From assembly GCA_916610825.1 (NCBI GenBank), contig OU744446.1, positions 19,331,959 to 19,395,958 on the forward strand: a DNA stretch of 64,000 nucleotides. Reading direction: 5' to 3'. The notes under the pieces are model-generated. The model was not told where the DNA came from. It worked only from the letters and a program-made list of their open reading frames with translations, and searched no databases. A program made the position numbers and the translations under genes. Shown one piece after another: positions 33,401 through 52,326 of this stretch (positions are counted from its first letter, which is position 1; each line of letters opens with the position of its first letter). The stretch comes from Haliclystus octoradiatus (taxonomy: Eukaryota > Cnidaria > Staurozoa > Stauromedusae > Haliclystidae).

Positions 33401-36400
33401 AGCTGGAACGTCATTATACTTTAACTCCTGCTGTTCATCATCGTTCAACTACAGACGGGGTCACAAACAGCATTTCTGCAAGTTCGTTTTTCGTAAATAA
33501 CAAAATTTTTCTCAATCAAAATTGATATTTAATATTTACGAAATCAAATAATAGTAATGCAGACGGTGTCGCCCTACCGAAGGCACCAGTACCACTCCTC
33601 TATTTCTAGATGAGTGGATTTTTTCGCTGAGAGCAATGATTTTAAACACTCTTTGTTGATCTCAGCCACGACACCATTGCAGATCAATTTCAACAGATTT
33701 GATAGTTAAATTTCAACAGCTACTCACAATGCAATTCCCTACTCATTTGATGTTTCAGATGAAGTCAAGGCTGAGTTGACCTAAGGGGGATTTGAACCAC
33801 AGTCGATCAGATATGATCTGATCTGAAGTTCGGTTGCTCTGCCATCTGAGCTAACCCTCCCTTGAGTTAACCATCAAATGAGTTGATTCATAACCACATT
33901 CAAATGATTAATACTAACTTAATACAACGTATTATTTCTGTTCAATTTGAAGTGATCTAAGTTGTCCAATGTTGTGTAAGATAAAAATGAATGCATTTGT
34001 TTTTGAAAAAGAAAGTCAAAAATTGACATTGGTATTAAGCAATGATGAAAATTAGTCTTTCGCCTTTCGTAAAGAAATATTTTTATAATCCATTGCCATG
34101 GCGCAGCGAAAAAGATCCAGAGATTAAATCGTTCTATATCTAATAAAATGATTAGTTCTTTCGATACTACTCATGATAAATTGGCGTTTACGACTAACAC
34201 AAACACAATCCGAATGAATTTCAGTATGTTGAATTCAAGTCTTTGTTGGTCGTTGCTGCATGTAATATAGCATGTCTCCATCCTCCGTGAAAGACAAATT
34301 AACAAGAAATCGTTTTTGTCAATACATTATGTTCACTTTGCTACAAATATAATCACAAAAAGTCTGTATTGAATAAGAAAGTCTGAGGTCTTCCTCGTAC
34401 AAAACTGAAACAAACATAAGCAAAAGGATTTTATCGAAGAAGGACGACATTTAACTATTCGGCTTGCATGAGCATACTTGAAAAGGAATGCATCAAGAAC
34501 TTATATGTATCAACCAATCATGTTCTGGTTCTAGTTTTGGAGAACTTGCCAGCGATTGGCTGATGAAAAATAGACAAACAATAGATTTTTCACGTTTCAG
34601 CCACTCCCCCTAATTTATTCCCGCATAAAATTTCTGTCAATATTACGCAGACCCTACTGATCATCAAAAAAAGATTTGGGTCTGCGCGCAGGCTACTTTA
34701 AACATCAATTCAAAACATTGATAATTTTGAAAAAATCTAAGACAGAATTATCTACATAAAATTAAATACACAGTTAATTGTATAGAATATAACTGCCTAT
34801 AGCGATGAGTAAATATGAATTGCTATGTAATAAAGTTATTAAAATTTTGAGACATGTATCAAAATAACCAATGTATAATGCAAAGGTGTACTTTTGCAAT
34901 GGATTTGGTATGTCAAATTTAAGTAATACCGCCCTAACTCATTTAACTAGCAGATTCCCTAAGGAGAAAGTTGTTTAGAAAGCAATGTCTACATACTTCA
35001 GAGATGAGTCATTCAAAACCTGTGTATCGAAAAGAAAAGTTAGAAAACCAGGCCAATTTACTTTTTAACAGCTAGCTCCTTTACATTTAAAGATTGTTTA
35101 GCCAAACATCAAGTGTAAAACAAAATAATTATTTGGATGACGCAATGTAAAGGATTTTGTTATCATTGCAAAAGTTTGGACAATGCGTAGATGGAGATTT
35201 TGGAAAATGTATGACCTTTGAATTCTTATGATTACACTCAATTTTCACTGTTGGAAAATTCTTATCAAGACATTGCTGGAGTCCTCCAGGAGTTTAGGGA
35301 CATAAAACTATATCATTGGCAAACAAAAGACAACTTTGAAGGTTTTGATCATGTTATGGGATTGGAATTGTGATACTGCATAAAATATGTTTTGCAAGAA
35401 CATTTATAAGAATATTTATAAAGAGTTAGGCAGAGTATGCAACATTGACGGACTACAACTGAAGTAGGAAAGTCATCTGATATTAGTAAAATTATTGTTG
35501 AAAATTAAAGATGTGGTGTTACTGTTGGCTTATGATCAGCTGGCAAAGAAAGCCTTACATGTTTAGGTATAATAACTTTATAAATAATCCAGCATGAGAT
35601 TAATGAAGTAAGTATATAGTTTTTCGTTGCCATAGTATACTTAGAAATGATGGTTTTCAAATAGAAAAGATGGACATTTGTTTGTTTATCTAATTGGAAT
35701 CCAGCTTGTAAAATCCTAATGATATTATTATTGGTTAAGAAATTGGAAGGTCTAAAGTAAAGTGGAATATTTTACCACCAATACCAAGAAAGCCTTAGGA
35801 TGAAACCTCTGCAGTTTGCTGGATCGATTATATTACCTGATCTGAATAAAATAAGGACTATCTATGATGAATGATGATGAAAAAGGAAGCTCAACATTGA
35901 AAAACATACTACTAACCTTCCTCCTAGCATTAACATCACATCCTTTATTAATTAATTCTCTGACAATATCTAAATGGTTGTTAGCAGCTGCAAGTATTAA
36001 AGCAGTTGTTCCTTCCTAAAACAAAAATGGGGACAAATAGGACATGATGGGAAAAATCTATCTAATGTTTGGTAAAATGTTATCTGCAAACATGAGGAAG
36101 TTTTCTAAAGGACATGGACATCAGAGAACACTTGGTTGGCATGGCCTCCTCAATTTATAGTCAGTAGGTGAACTAAAACTTCCCTCCCAAAGTATAATCC
36201 AAAGCCATAAATGGAAATGATGTGCATGTGTATGTTTCAGCAGTTTACACAATTTTTCTGATAAAAAGATCTCTGGCTCCAGTAAGCCTATCTCCAATGA
36301 TATGATTGGAATTGGTGCTTGAATCCTGGCACTTGTTGTCTTTATTTACACTTTAATTTTCTATTTTGAACAGAGAAATAAATGTAATTTGCTCAACCTT

Positions 36401-36657
36401 TTTAATTTTCAGCTCTTCATTTTATACATCAATTTCTTAGCTGGTGGTCAAATTTCAAAAACCGTTAAAATTAATGCTGTTGTAGGAAATTGTACCAGTC
36501 TATTGTCTGCATAGCCTACTCTCTACTCTAAGTCTACTCTACTCACCTCATCTCTGCAGTCAACATTGACTTTATTATTTCGGTCCAAATAGCTTTGTAA
36601 CAATGGTAGACTTCCTTGGACAGCAGCTAAATGAAACTGAATCTCTTGCTCATTCAT
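27481..36657 (-). CDS. Ankyrin repeat protein, ANKRD29-like, 299 aa, 9 exons
   Basis: Exons in transcript order: 36547-36657 (ATG at 36657), 35917-36015, 33112-33210, 32250-32348, 31885-31983, 30457-30555, 29125-29220, 28532-28630, 27481-27579 (stop TAA at 27481-27483). All joins are phase 0 and the sum is 900 nt. Eight or nine ankyrin repeats span almost the whole protein, with motifs such as GTTALFFAAQGDHLSV, ATPLFVAAQNGHVNIVK and ESALHAASLFGHMNIV. Length, VDCRDE near residue 35 and repeat order match vertebrate ANKRD29 (~301 aa). Ankyrin repeats bind protein partners; the specific role of ANKRD29 is poorly known. The first coding exon has an acceptor at 36669-36670, 5 codons before the ATG, so an upstream 5' exon lies in 36.7-40.9 kb. 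Confidence 0.92.
28098..28122. repeat. (CAT)n microsatellite
   Basis: About eight uninterrupted CAT units in ANKRD29 intron 8. Confidence 0.9.
29532..29727. mobile_element. Diverged copy of the 180-bp element
   Basis: Starts CAGTCAAATCTGTTGTAATT and ends CATATTTCACTGTA. The interior keeps TATAAAGGACACCTGTATAT and CTATAGCTGGCTGTTATA. The inverted-repeat ends are still recognisable, and it is slightly longer than the 1125 copy owing to small insertions. Confidence 0.7.
32751..33073. mobile_element. 323-bp inverted-repeat element beside an ANKRD29 exon
   Basis: Left arm (TTACCAGCTCCGAAG ... CCATAGGGTCTGTAAACTAA ... GTGATTTTCC) and right arm are diverged complements of about 75 bp. A 12-bp direct repeat, CTAGCTAAACGT, flanks it (32739-32750 and 33074-33085). 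The right edge lies about 40 bp from the exon at 33112, close to that exon's splice donor. There is no coding sequence. Confidence 0.7.
33309..34695. mobile_element. 1387-bp Mutator-like inverted-repeat element
   Basis: Begins TAGTCTGCGCGCAGACCCAA and ends with the complement of TAGCCTGCGCGCAGACCCAA. The shared inverted-repeat region is about 65 bp and includes AGGGTCTGCGTAATATTGAC. Exact 9-bp direct repeats CTTTAAACA flank it (33300-33308 and 34696-34704). No transposase frame is visible, so it is non-autonomous. It carries a tRNA-type SINE at 33553-33862. It lies in ANKRD29 intron 2, about 95 bp upstream of the exon acceptor. Confidence 0.85.
33553..33862 (-). mobile_element. tRNA-derived SINE, complete-looking copy
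   Basis: Read on the minus strand, the head has a polymerase III A box (TAGCTCAGATGGCAGAGC, 33838-33855) and B box (GGTTCAAATCC, 33788-33798), like a tRNA gene body. An unrelated ~220-bp body follows. It is not a functional tRNA: the 3' acceptor half is lost and the arm between the boxes is an expanded palindrome (GATCAGATCATATCTGATC). A second copy is at 57553-58372. It is nested in the Mutator-like element, so it is younger than that insertion or was carried by it. Confidence 0.75.
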
Positions 36658-36668
36658 TGTACCCCAGC

Positions 36669-39600
36669 CTGTGAAAAAAAATATCAAAATATACATTTGA
36701 AAAATTAGATAATGTATTATAGGCATTTGAATGGTGGACATTTGTTGGTTGAAAAGTGATCATGTCATCATATCGTATCTCAAGACAGTGTGGTGGATAA
36801 CGTTTGAATGCTAACTCCTTGATTTCTATAAAATTAAATTTTCTAAAGGAGATCATTTCAATTTTACTATTTCAATTCTCTGAATAAATTAATATTTCAA
36901 GATAGGTTCACGGTAAACAATAAAAGTCAGGATACCGGAAGTCTGAGCAAAATTGACCAAAAATAAGAAGCTTTTAATTTTGGTGAAACAAATTTAGTAG
37001 GATTTCTATAGACATTCTGACTTCAAAAAACCTTCTGCGATTCCGAAGCTTAGATCTCAATATTTTATTTGTGGTGAAAATTTGATTTTCCTGCAATGAA
37101 AGGCGTTCTCAATCTTAACACTTCGGAATTGGAAATGAACAATGCCAATGCCGTAACAATGTCTATTTCGAGGATGGTCTATATGCAAGGTGTCACAAAG
37201 TTTCTAGCCTTCCGCGATCCTGGATGAAAAACAGCCAACCTTCGGAAATTCCATTTTCAAATAGAAAATCCTTAAATTAAGGTCGACCCTTAATTTAACC
37301 GCTATTGCGGTATATAGGTCAACACCTGCTTTGGAGCTCGCTTTCGTGGGTTGTAATGTTTGCTGCTTAAACCACATTTAAATCATAGTCATCAATTCCC
37401 AAAATCTTTTGAATCGATTTTATTTTTATTTATCTGTGACAATGTTTGTATAATCATAGCAGAAACTTCACGGCTTTTGGCTCTTTATCCTGTCTCGCCA
37501 GACCGACAAAAAGCGAGAAAAATGTATTTTATTTAACCAATATTAAAACTACCCCTGCAAAAAAAATCCATGAGTTCATGCACAGTTCATGAACAATTCA
37601 TGAACTTCATGAACATGTTTTTGTTGGTTCATGAATAGTTCATTAACAGTCACAAACAGTGCATGAACACTTCATGAACCGGTTCATGAACTGGTTCATG
37701 AACGTGAAATTGCCCAAAAGTTCATGAATTTTGTTCGCAGGGCTAAGTACAGCATTGATGGATGGATGATATAGCCTTGTTACATTTGTCAGGTTAGCTT
37801 TCAAGTAAAAAAAATGAAAATAAAATTCATTATTTACTGTGGTCAAAAATAATTTCTCCGTGTTGGTCAAGCATTGCTCGCTTTACGTATATTTCATTCA
37901 AACTGCTCACAAGTTTATGACATTCACACTAATGTGTTGACCTTTCACACTCGAGCAAACAAAAGAATTCAAAGTAATTTGATCACGTTGGCTTTAAATT
38001 ACATTAACCATTCATGCATACGATTTTTTGAAACTATTGTAATGTTCTCCAACCTCATCACATATCCTACAAACGAACACTGAATGATCGCATCGCAAAT
38101 TATCTTCGGAACTTCGGAAGAAAAAGCCACGCAAATGACTCTAAATATTTCTGCAGAAAAGTCATAGAAACCCTTGAAATAGATTCCAAAGTTTGATTAC
38201 ATTAAACTTCCTATAAAAATTATAAATAATAAAACCAAATTTTAATAATATTAAATAATAAACAATTCTCCTTTATACCAGACTTGGAAAACTCCCGGTA
38301 GGCCTATATGACGGCAAATCAAAACCTAATTCTGGTCAATTGATTTTCAAGACGACAGTTAAAGTCTATTATCGACAATCTAATTGATTGGACAACATGG
38401 GAAAGCAGTTCAACTTTGTTGAATTAGATTTGAAACAACAAAATTTGGATGATTTGGTTGTGCATAACAGAACCCATTATGAGTCACAAATAATAACCAA
38501 TCAAATATGAAATATATCTACTTGTACAAGCACTTATGGCCAATTTGCAGATTATGGCAATATGGTGCACCCGAGATTCAAAAATATTTAGATTTTTAAA
38601 GTCAAATGTCAACAAAGTATACAAGATATCGGCGAAAACTGCCTTTCCCTGCAGACTGGCGGCTTAATGGCAGCCGATTATAGGCCTACTGGCCATATTT
38701 GAAGAGCCAAAGGTTATATTTTATATATTTGATAACTTGATGTTCAAGCCTTTGTAATCGATCTTGCGGTAGGCCTAAATTAAGCAACGTAAAGTCAAAA
38801 TCGAGGTGTGATAATTACGCTTTCTTGCAATAAGCATGTATTCTAGATGACGTATGTCCAATCATGATAAGCTTTTACAGTCGAATTTGTTTAATATCCC
38901 CCTTGTGGTGCAAGTGAAAAGTGACACATTGAGTAACCAGGGGAAGTAAACATGAGAGTTTATACGAGAATGGGGGATAGAAATGGTAACAGGGATATTA
39001 TAGGCAAGATGGGACAATGAAAATAGTGGTATTAAGTGAGTTTGACTGTAATGATAAACTATTGCGTGAGACAGGACAGACTGTCACAGGCGGAAATAAC
39101 AGCTTTAAATTGATACTTGCATAGTTAATCAAAAGAATGAGCAAATTATCTCTAATTTGATAAACATGATGATCACTCAAGTCTTGTTGGGCATTATGGT
39201 TTCGAATAGCCACAAGCTTCAAGACGGCACGTTATCAAAATATCAAAGGTTTGTCATTCTTACAGATTGAAATGTCAATATTCCAATTTAATTAGAGTTT
39301 CAAATTTGTTTTTTCATTCCTTGTGCATAATAGGCTAATATATATATATATATATGATGTAAAAATGTAAACTGAGATCATCAGAATAGGAGGAACTATT
39401 ATCGTATCACTGCATGTATGTTTAAGCAAAAAATAACGCAGTTGCTAAATGCTAGCGAATCAAAATATTAAAAGTGTAGACATTGAATCTCAGATTCTCA
39501 GGGAGAGCAAACAAGGAAAGCGAGATTCCTCGATATAAATCCTGAAGAGCAAACATTAACAACGAAAAAAATCCAACAACGAGAGAAAACTAGCAACAGT

Positions 39601-40899
39601 TTCAGTCACCAATAACAAGACCCAATTGTGGACTAGTAGGGTTATATTAGATACCATTTTTATTTTCTCGGCGATATTTTAACTACGCTCAATGACAGTC
39701 AATGCATCATTTTTCCATGACAACTTCTGTATGATCAAATCAACAGCTCCTACCTTTTAACGGAGAAGTAAATAGTCTTTGCTTGAGAAGAACAATTTGC
39801 TGCTTCTCACTCGCTTATCGTCACTTCATATGAAAGTGTAATCCAAACAGAAACATCTGCTCTTGTTTTCCCAAAACTCGGTGAGATCTAAGTTGACAAG
39901 CAAAAATTCACAACAAATGAATTTTCGGCACAGGAAAAACCTGTCAGATCTGAAGAACAAGTGGATCGGGGTTGTTCATTCGTGTAAGATGCATCAATTT
40001 GTGGCGGGGCTTGGGTCAATCTTGGCGATAATATCGGCAATCAACAGCAAACGAAATCGACGGGTGTGATCCTTAGAAAATTATATACCGAAATCTATAG
40101 ACTATTGAAAGGATAAGTACGAGACAGTAATGACCATTATTTTTCTAATTTTTACATACCCTCTGTTATGGCTATTATGTATGCATGATATGCCGCAGGC
40201 TGCCGAATTCATCTACTCTGATCTCATTTACAAAGTACAGTTACTGTACATAACGAGCGATATATGATCATTGACTGTATTCCACTGCCGTAAGATACAT
40301 GCATTGTTCTTTTGTACATATAAAGTACATAAACTAAATTGTGTACAGTATCGATCATGAGAAAAGGAGTTCGGCGGTCACAGGAAGAGGAAAGCCTGAT
40401 CATTGACATGCTGGTAGTAATTATGACTGGTCTGCTGTAGTCCATTTTGCTAACTGAAATATAAGAACCCCTGTCTCCGAATCAACAAAGATGAAATCAA
40501 TGAAACGGATGAATCGTAAACAGACCTTGAATGTGATTGCTTGGGATTGCTTCACATTTTCAATCTATTGTTGTAAGATCAAATGACGATTGAATATCAT
40601 ATATTTCCATGTGTTTTGTATTGTCTTATCCTCTGTTACAGACAACACAAATACAATACCCACGCACACCTCCGAGCCGCCCCGTTCTCTTATCGGATTC
40701 ACTATAAGATCAGTTGATGAACGCAAATAAAATGCTGCAGAAAGGCTTTAGAAATGATGTGAATATATTATGCCCTTTGACGTCACTATACTTCTAAAAA
40801 AAATGCGATTTGTAGAAAAACTTTCCCTACCTTTCGCTTTCTCTCATCTCATTGCGTCGTTAGAATAGCACCGTTTTTTTTGTCAGCATCGAAAGCGAT
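36669..40899. other. Divergent intergenic region between ANKRD29 and TDH
   Basis: Should contain both promoters and at least one untranslated ANKRD29 exon, none of which I can place. Recognisable contents are a GTTCATGAAC element (37552-37742), a short (TA)n at 39340-39356 and a degraded dispersed repeat near 37188-37260. Confidence 0.45.
37552..37742. mobile_element. GTTCATGAAC palindrome element with CCCTGC ends
   Basis: Starts CCCCTGCAAAAAAA and ends TTTTGTTCGCAGGG, imperfect terminal inverted repeats. The interior is mostly GTTCATGAAC or one-base variants, a self-complementary decamer, spaced every 10-20 bases. No open frame of interest. Relatives fill the TDH introns. Confidence 0.7.
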
Positions 40900-48806
<7,907 letters not shown>

Positions 48807-49817
48807 TTAATTGAATGGTATAGGGGATGGATGACTCTGATTCTCAATCTGAAACTATTCTATTTATTATTTATTTATTGCATTTCATATATTCTATTTT
48901 GTATAGGTAAAACAATCATTTGTAGATAATTAATTCAGACACATTTAGTTATAGAATATTTAACTATATATTACACATAATTCAAAACACATCATTTAAA
49001 CTCTCCATAAATCGAAGATCCTATTTCCCAAGAAGTAGTAATTCATTGAATTAGAAATGTACTTGAAAGTGCCATAATGTTGTCAAAGTATAATTGCTCA
49101 GACTGATTGATATGTTATTTTAATTAAAACGTTATTTATTATTCTATGCGTCTAATTTTCCATAGGCATTTATTCCTTTATTTTTTACTTGTCCTGTGAA
49201 CTGTTGCGGCTAATTTCGCACGGTATAGGTTATGGACTCCAGTCGTCTCGCAGTACAGTCGTAGTTACGAAGGTGGAAAAGATGCCCCGGGGATGGGGAT
49301 TTCCATATTCTGAGAAGAAGCTGATGTTCAATTTTGTGTGTCAATGGTTGAAGGCGTGGTTTTTACGACTGGACTGATAATTTTTAAGGGTACACAACTA
49401 GGTCTACACAATTTGATTTTGAAACATACCGGAGGAATAACGATTGATAATGCTTCTATTTTGATATAATATTAGAGATTTCTTTTCGAAATTCTTTGAA
49501 AAGTATAATTTTGGGGTCTCATCTCTTGTCTTAAAACATTATTTGAGGTATCGTATTTGGATTTTTAGTTTTGTATATCTCCGATAGAAGACTGTATGGA
49601 TTGTTTACTGTAAACTATTATAGACTATGCTAAATTATATGTATAGCATGCATTTAACTTGATAAATTATAAATGCACGATCAACACATATTCACGTCAG
49701 TTCAATTAGATTCTTGATTCTCCTTTGCCTCTTTTTATAAATATGGAATACAAAAATCATGATTTTTAACCCTAAAATAATTTAAATTGAATTCAGCTAT
49801 AGTACTAAGTTCTACTC
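48807..49817. other. Convergent spacer between TDH and the zinc-finger gene
   Basis: Holds the 3' UTRs of both genes. TTTATT near 49139 and 49174 is a possible minus-strand AATAAA for the zinc-finger gene. I see no clear plus-strand AATAAA for TDH, though ATTAAA-like sequence occurs near 49123. No other gene is visible. Confidence 0.45.
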
Positions 49818-52326
49818 TTACTTCTTATCGCTGCATATTATTGAGATGCTAGGTTCTTCCGTTTGCCAGTTTGTTGGAATTCTCTGCTGCAGTACGACAA
49901 CAGCTCTTTCTTTGCATGGTAAGTCTATGGGCAAATAGTGTTGAGAATTTCCTTGGATTAAGAGTAGCTGATGTCGGATGACGTCACCGTTCGCATACTC
50001 GTCATCGTTTTGAAATTCGTCCAAATTTCGGGGCACAGATGGGTAACTAATCTGAAGCTTTGATGGAAAATTTATTCCATTATCAGTTTGAATTTTAATT
50101 TCTTTTGATTCCTTCATTTCTTCATCCCCGTCTTCATCGTACATAATAAGTTTAACAGGCTCAAACGGCTCAGCCAAGCCTAAGCAATCATTTCGTGGCG
50201 TCGGTAAACACTTATCAGCAGTCATATAACATTGGGTGTTTGGATCTCTGCAACAGCACTGACCTTCGTTAAGGCGAATAACACCGTGAGACTTCTTGAA
50301 GTGCTCCATAACTGCTGCATGGGAATGGGAACGGAATCGACAGATTCGGCATCGAATATTAGAAGCATTGGACGCATGCGTGAATGTATGCTTCCTCAAA
50401 TCGCTCGTTTGCTTAAACCCTTTGCCGCAGTATTTGCACGTAAATGGTCTTTCTCCTGGAATCCCAAAAGGATAATTATTTAGATAAATGTTTTAAGCAG
50501 AAGGATGATCTTCCAATGAGAAATCTAGCTATCAAAACAGTATTTGAAATATACCCACACCCTCACATCACTTTAATGACCTTTAATTAATGAAATACGC
50601 AAACAAAATGGCTAAGGACAGAATATATTTATTATTTCGACTTAAATATATTTCAAGTTCTCGCTCATCAAAATTATTCAAATCTTAACTCAGGGTTGCG
50701 GTAAGGACTATAGTTGACAAAGAACAAGAACAAGTGAGCGATTAGAATTTGAATCTACATACAGTATATATATTGGATAAGACGACAGCCTCGCTCACAT
50801 GATGTCCATTCTTACCTGTGTGTATTCTCGCATGATCTCTGAGATGCGATGCCACTCTGAAACTTTTTGCACAGATTTTACATTGAAATGGTCTCAAATC
50901 CAAGTGAATTCTCATGTGGATAGTTAATGCAGATTTCCTGCAGAATACCTTTTCGCATGTTGGGCATATTGATATTGTTATGTTACGATGTTTTTCTTTA
51001 ACATGTTCTTTTAAGTCCTCCTGGCGTGATAATTCTAAGTCACATAGTGTACAGTAGAAAACGACACAACCACTTTCACTCTTGCACGTTAAGAACTGAG
51101 AATTTCTACCTAAATGATGCATTAAAAAAATACATTAATTAACAAAGCAGCTGTATAGTCGACTCCTTCGCAAATCATGTTAAATAGTTGTATTCAGTAA
51201 GCTGATTAATTGGGTCGATTACAGGGGCTTAAATCATCATATCTATTTCTATAACAAAAAGCATGAAAAATAATTTTCTGGCTGATTCAAAAGTACTACA
51301 TGATAATACCAGAGCCATCGATACATGATATATCGATGGCTCCGCATAATACTACTGATAATGATATGATAATACTGTACTGTAGCGCATGATTCCTTTT
51401 GCGTCTTACAGGAGAGCGGGCAGGCGGAACAAACAATGCGATATTACTTACAATTACCTCTTTCAAAACAGATGGTAATTAAAAGGTAATGCTATGTACA
51501 ATAACAATATCTATTTTTGTTACCTCTATTGCCATTTAGTAGGGAAACCCTTTGTGTTTGTTCTGTTTGTTTTCTGGATTGTAATTGCGTTCTTTCTTGT
51601 AATTTGCTTCCATTAGTTGAATCATTGGAATGCAATCCATTGAGAACCATTCGTTCTTTCACTTCCACGATTTCATCTTTAGAATTTCTCTCCAAAGTTA
51701 CATTTTTTGCAGACCTATATAAGTAACCCATTTGAAATAAAATGAATGTGTGTGTGTTATTCAGGGGCCATCCATAAAGTACTTCGCTGTGGAGGGAGGG
51801 GGTCATACCAACAGCGTACAGATGCATACATGGGGAGGGAGGGAGGGGGTGTAAGCCATCAAAATACGTAGGCATCTTGACTGTCTCTGTAGCACTTTTT
51901 AAAGGACTGCGATTAATTATCAGTTTATTATTAATGATTGAATTAATTTTTATTGGAGAAAAGTTAAACTATAAATCAAAGGCTATTAACCGTGAATATT
52001 AGCATTATTCTAGAAATGGTTGCATTGCATACTTTTGGAAACAACAAAGACAAAATTCTTGAAAATGCGGGAGGGTCTGCAAAACTGTAAGTATCCATAC
52101 GCAAAGGGGGCGTGATTTAAAAGAGTACAGCTGCGTACACGGGATACAAAAAACTCTATAGTAACACGCCAAAACATATGAGTTTATTTAAAAATTGCAA
52201 ATAGACTTTATTGTAACCAGTATATTCCATTGCTTACTTTGCATCATATTCTAATGAATTTGCATTGATTGACTGTCGTAGCTCATCATCTCTAATTGTG
52301 ATGAACTGACTTGATGAGAATTCCAT
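49818..52326 (-). CDS. C2H2 zinc-finger protein, 403 aa, 4 coding exons
   Basis: Exons in transcript order: 52238-52326 (ATG at 52326; exon extends to ~52333), 51524-51714, 50816-51109, 49818-50455. Donor and acceptor phases match and the sum is 1212 nt. The N-terminal ~90 residues are polar. Five C2H2 fingers follow: 113-134 (C-x2-C-x12-H-x4-H), 142-162, 170-190, 198-218 and 227-248, with the linker HTGERPF between fingers 3 and 4. After the fingers come a cysteine-rich stretch (GQCCCRDPNTQCYMTADKC), an acidic segment (MYDEDGDEEMKES) and an unrecognised tail. Probably a nuclear DNA-binding regulator. I cannot name an orthologue. The start is the first ATG after an acceptor at 52334-52335, so the 5' UTR continues upstream. 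Confidence 0.88.
51110..51523 (-). other. Zinc-finger gene intron 2 with a perfect 12-bp-arm hairpin
   Basis: Contains GAGCCATCGATA (51312-51323), a 7-base loop, then TATCGATGGCTC (51331-51342). Otherwise nothing is recognised. Intron 3 (50456-50815) and intron 1 (51715-52237) show no features. Confidence 0.6.

Larger units (their letters stand above)
32349..36546 (-). other. ANKRD29 introns 1-3
   Basis: Intron 3 (32349-33111) holds the inverted-repeat element at 32751-33073, and a single imperfect GTTCATGAAC motif at 32568. Intron 2 (33211-35916) holds the 1.39-kb Mutator-like element 33309-34695 with a SINE inside it. Intron 1 (36016-36546) and 34705-35916 show nothing. Confidence 0.55.

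Noticed and set aside
32989-33414. 141-codon minus-strand open frame
   Set aside because: Runs through ANKRD29 exon 33112-33210 into both introns and a transposon; only the 99-nt exon is real.
33778-33862. Possible minus-strand tRNA gene
   Set aside because: A and B boxes are present but the acceptor-stem partner is lost and the sequence between the boxes is an expanded palindrome. It continues into a repeated non-tRNA body, so it is a SINE head.
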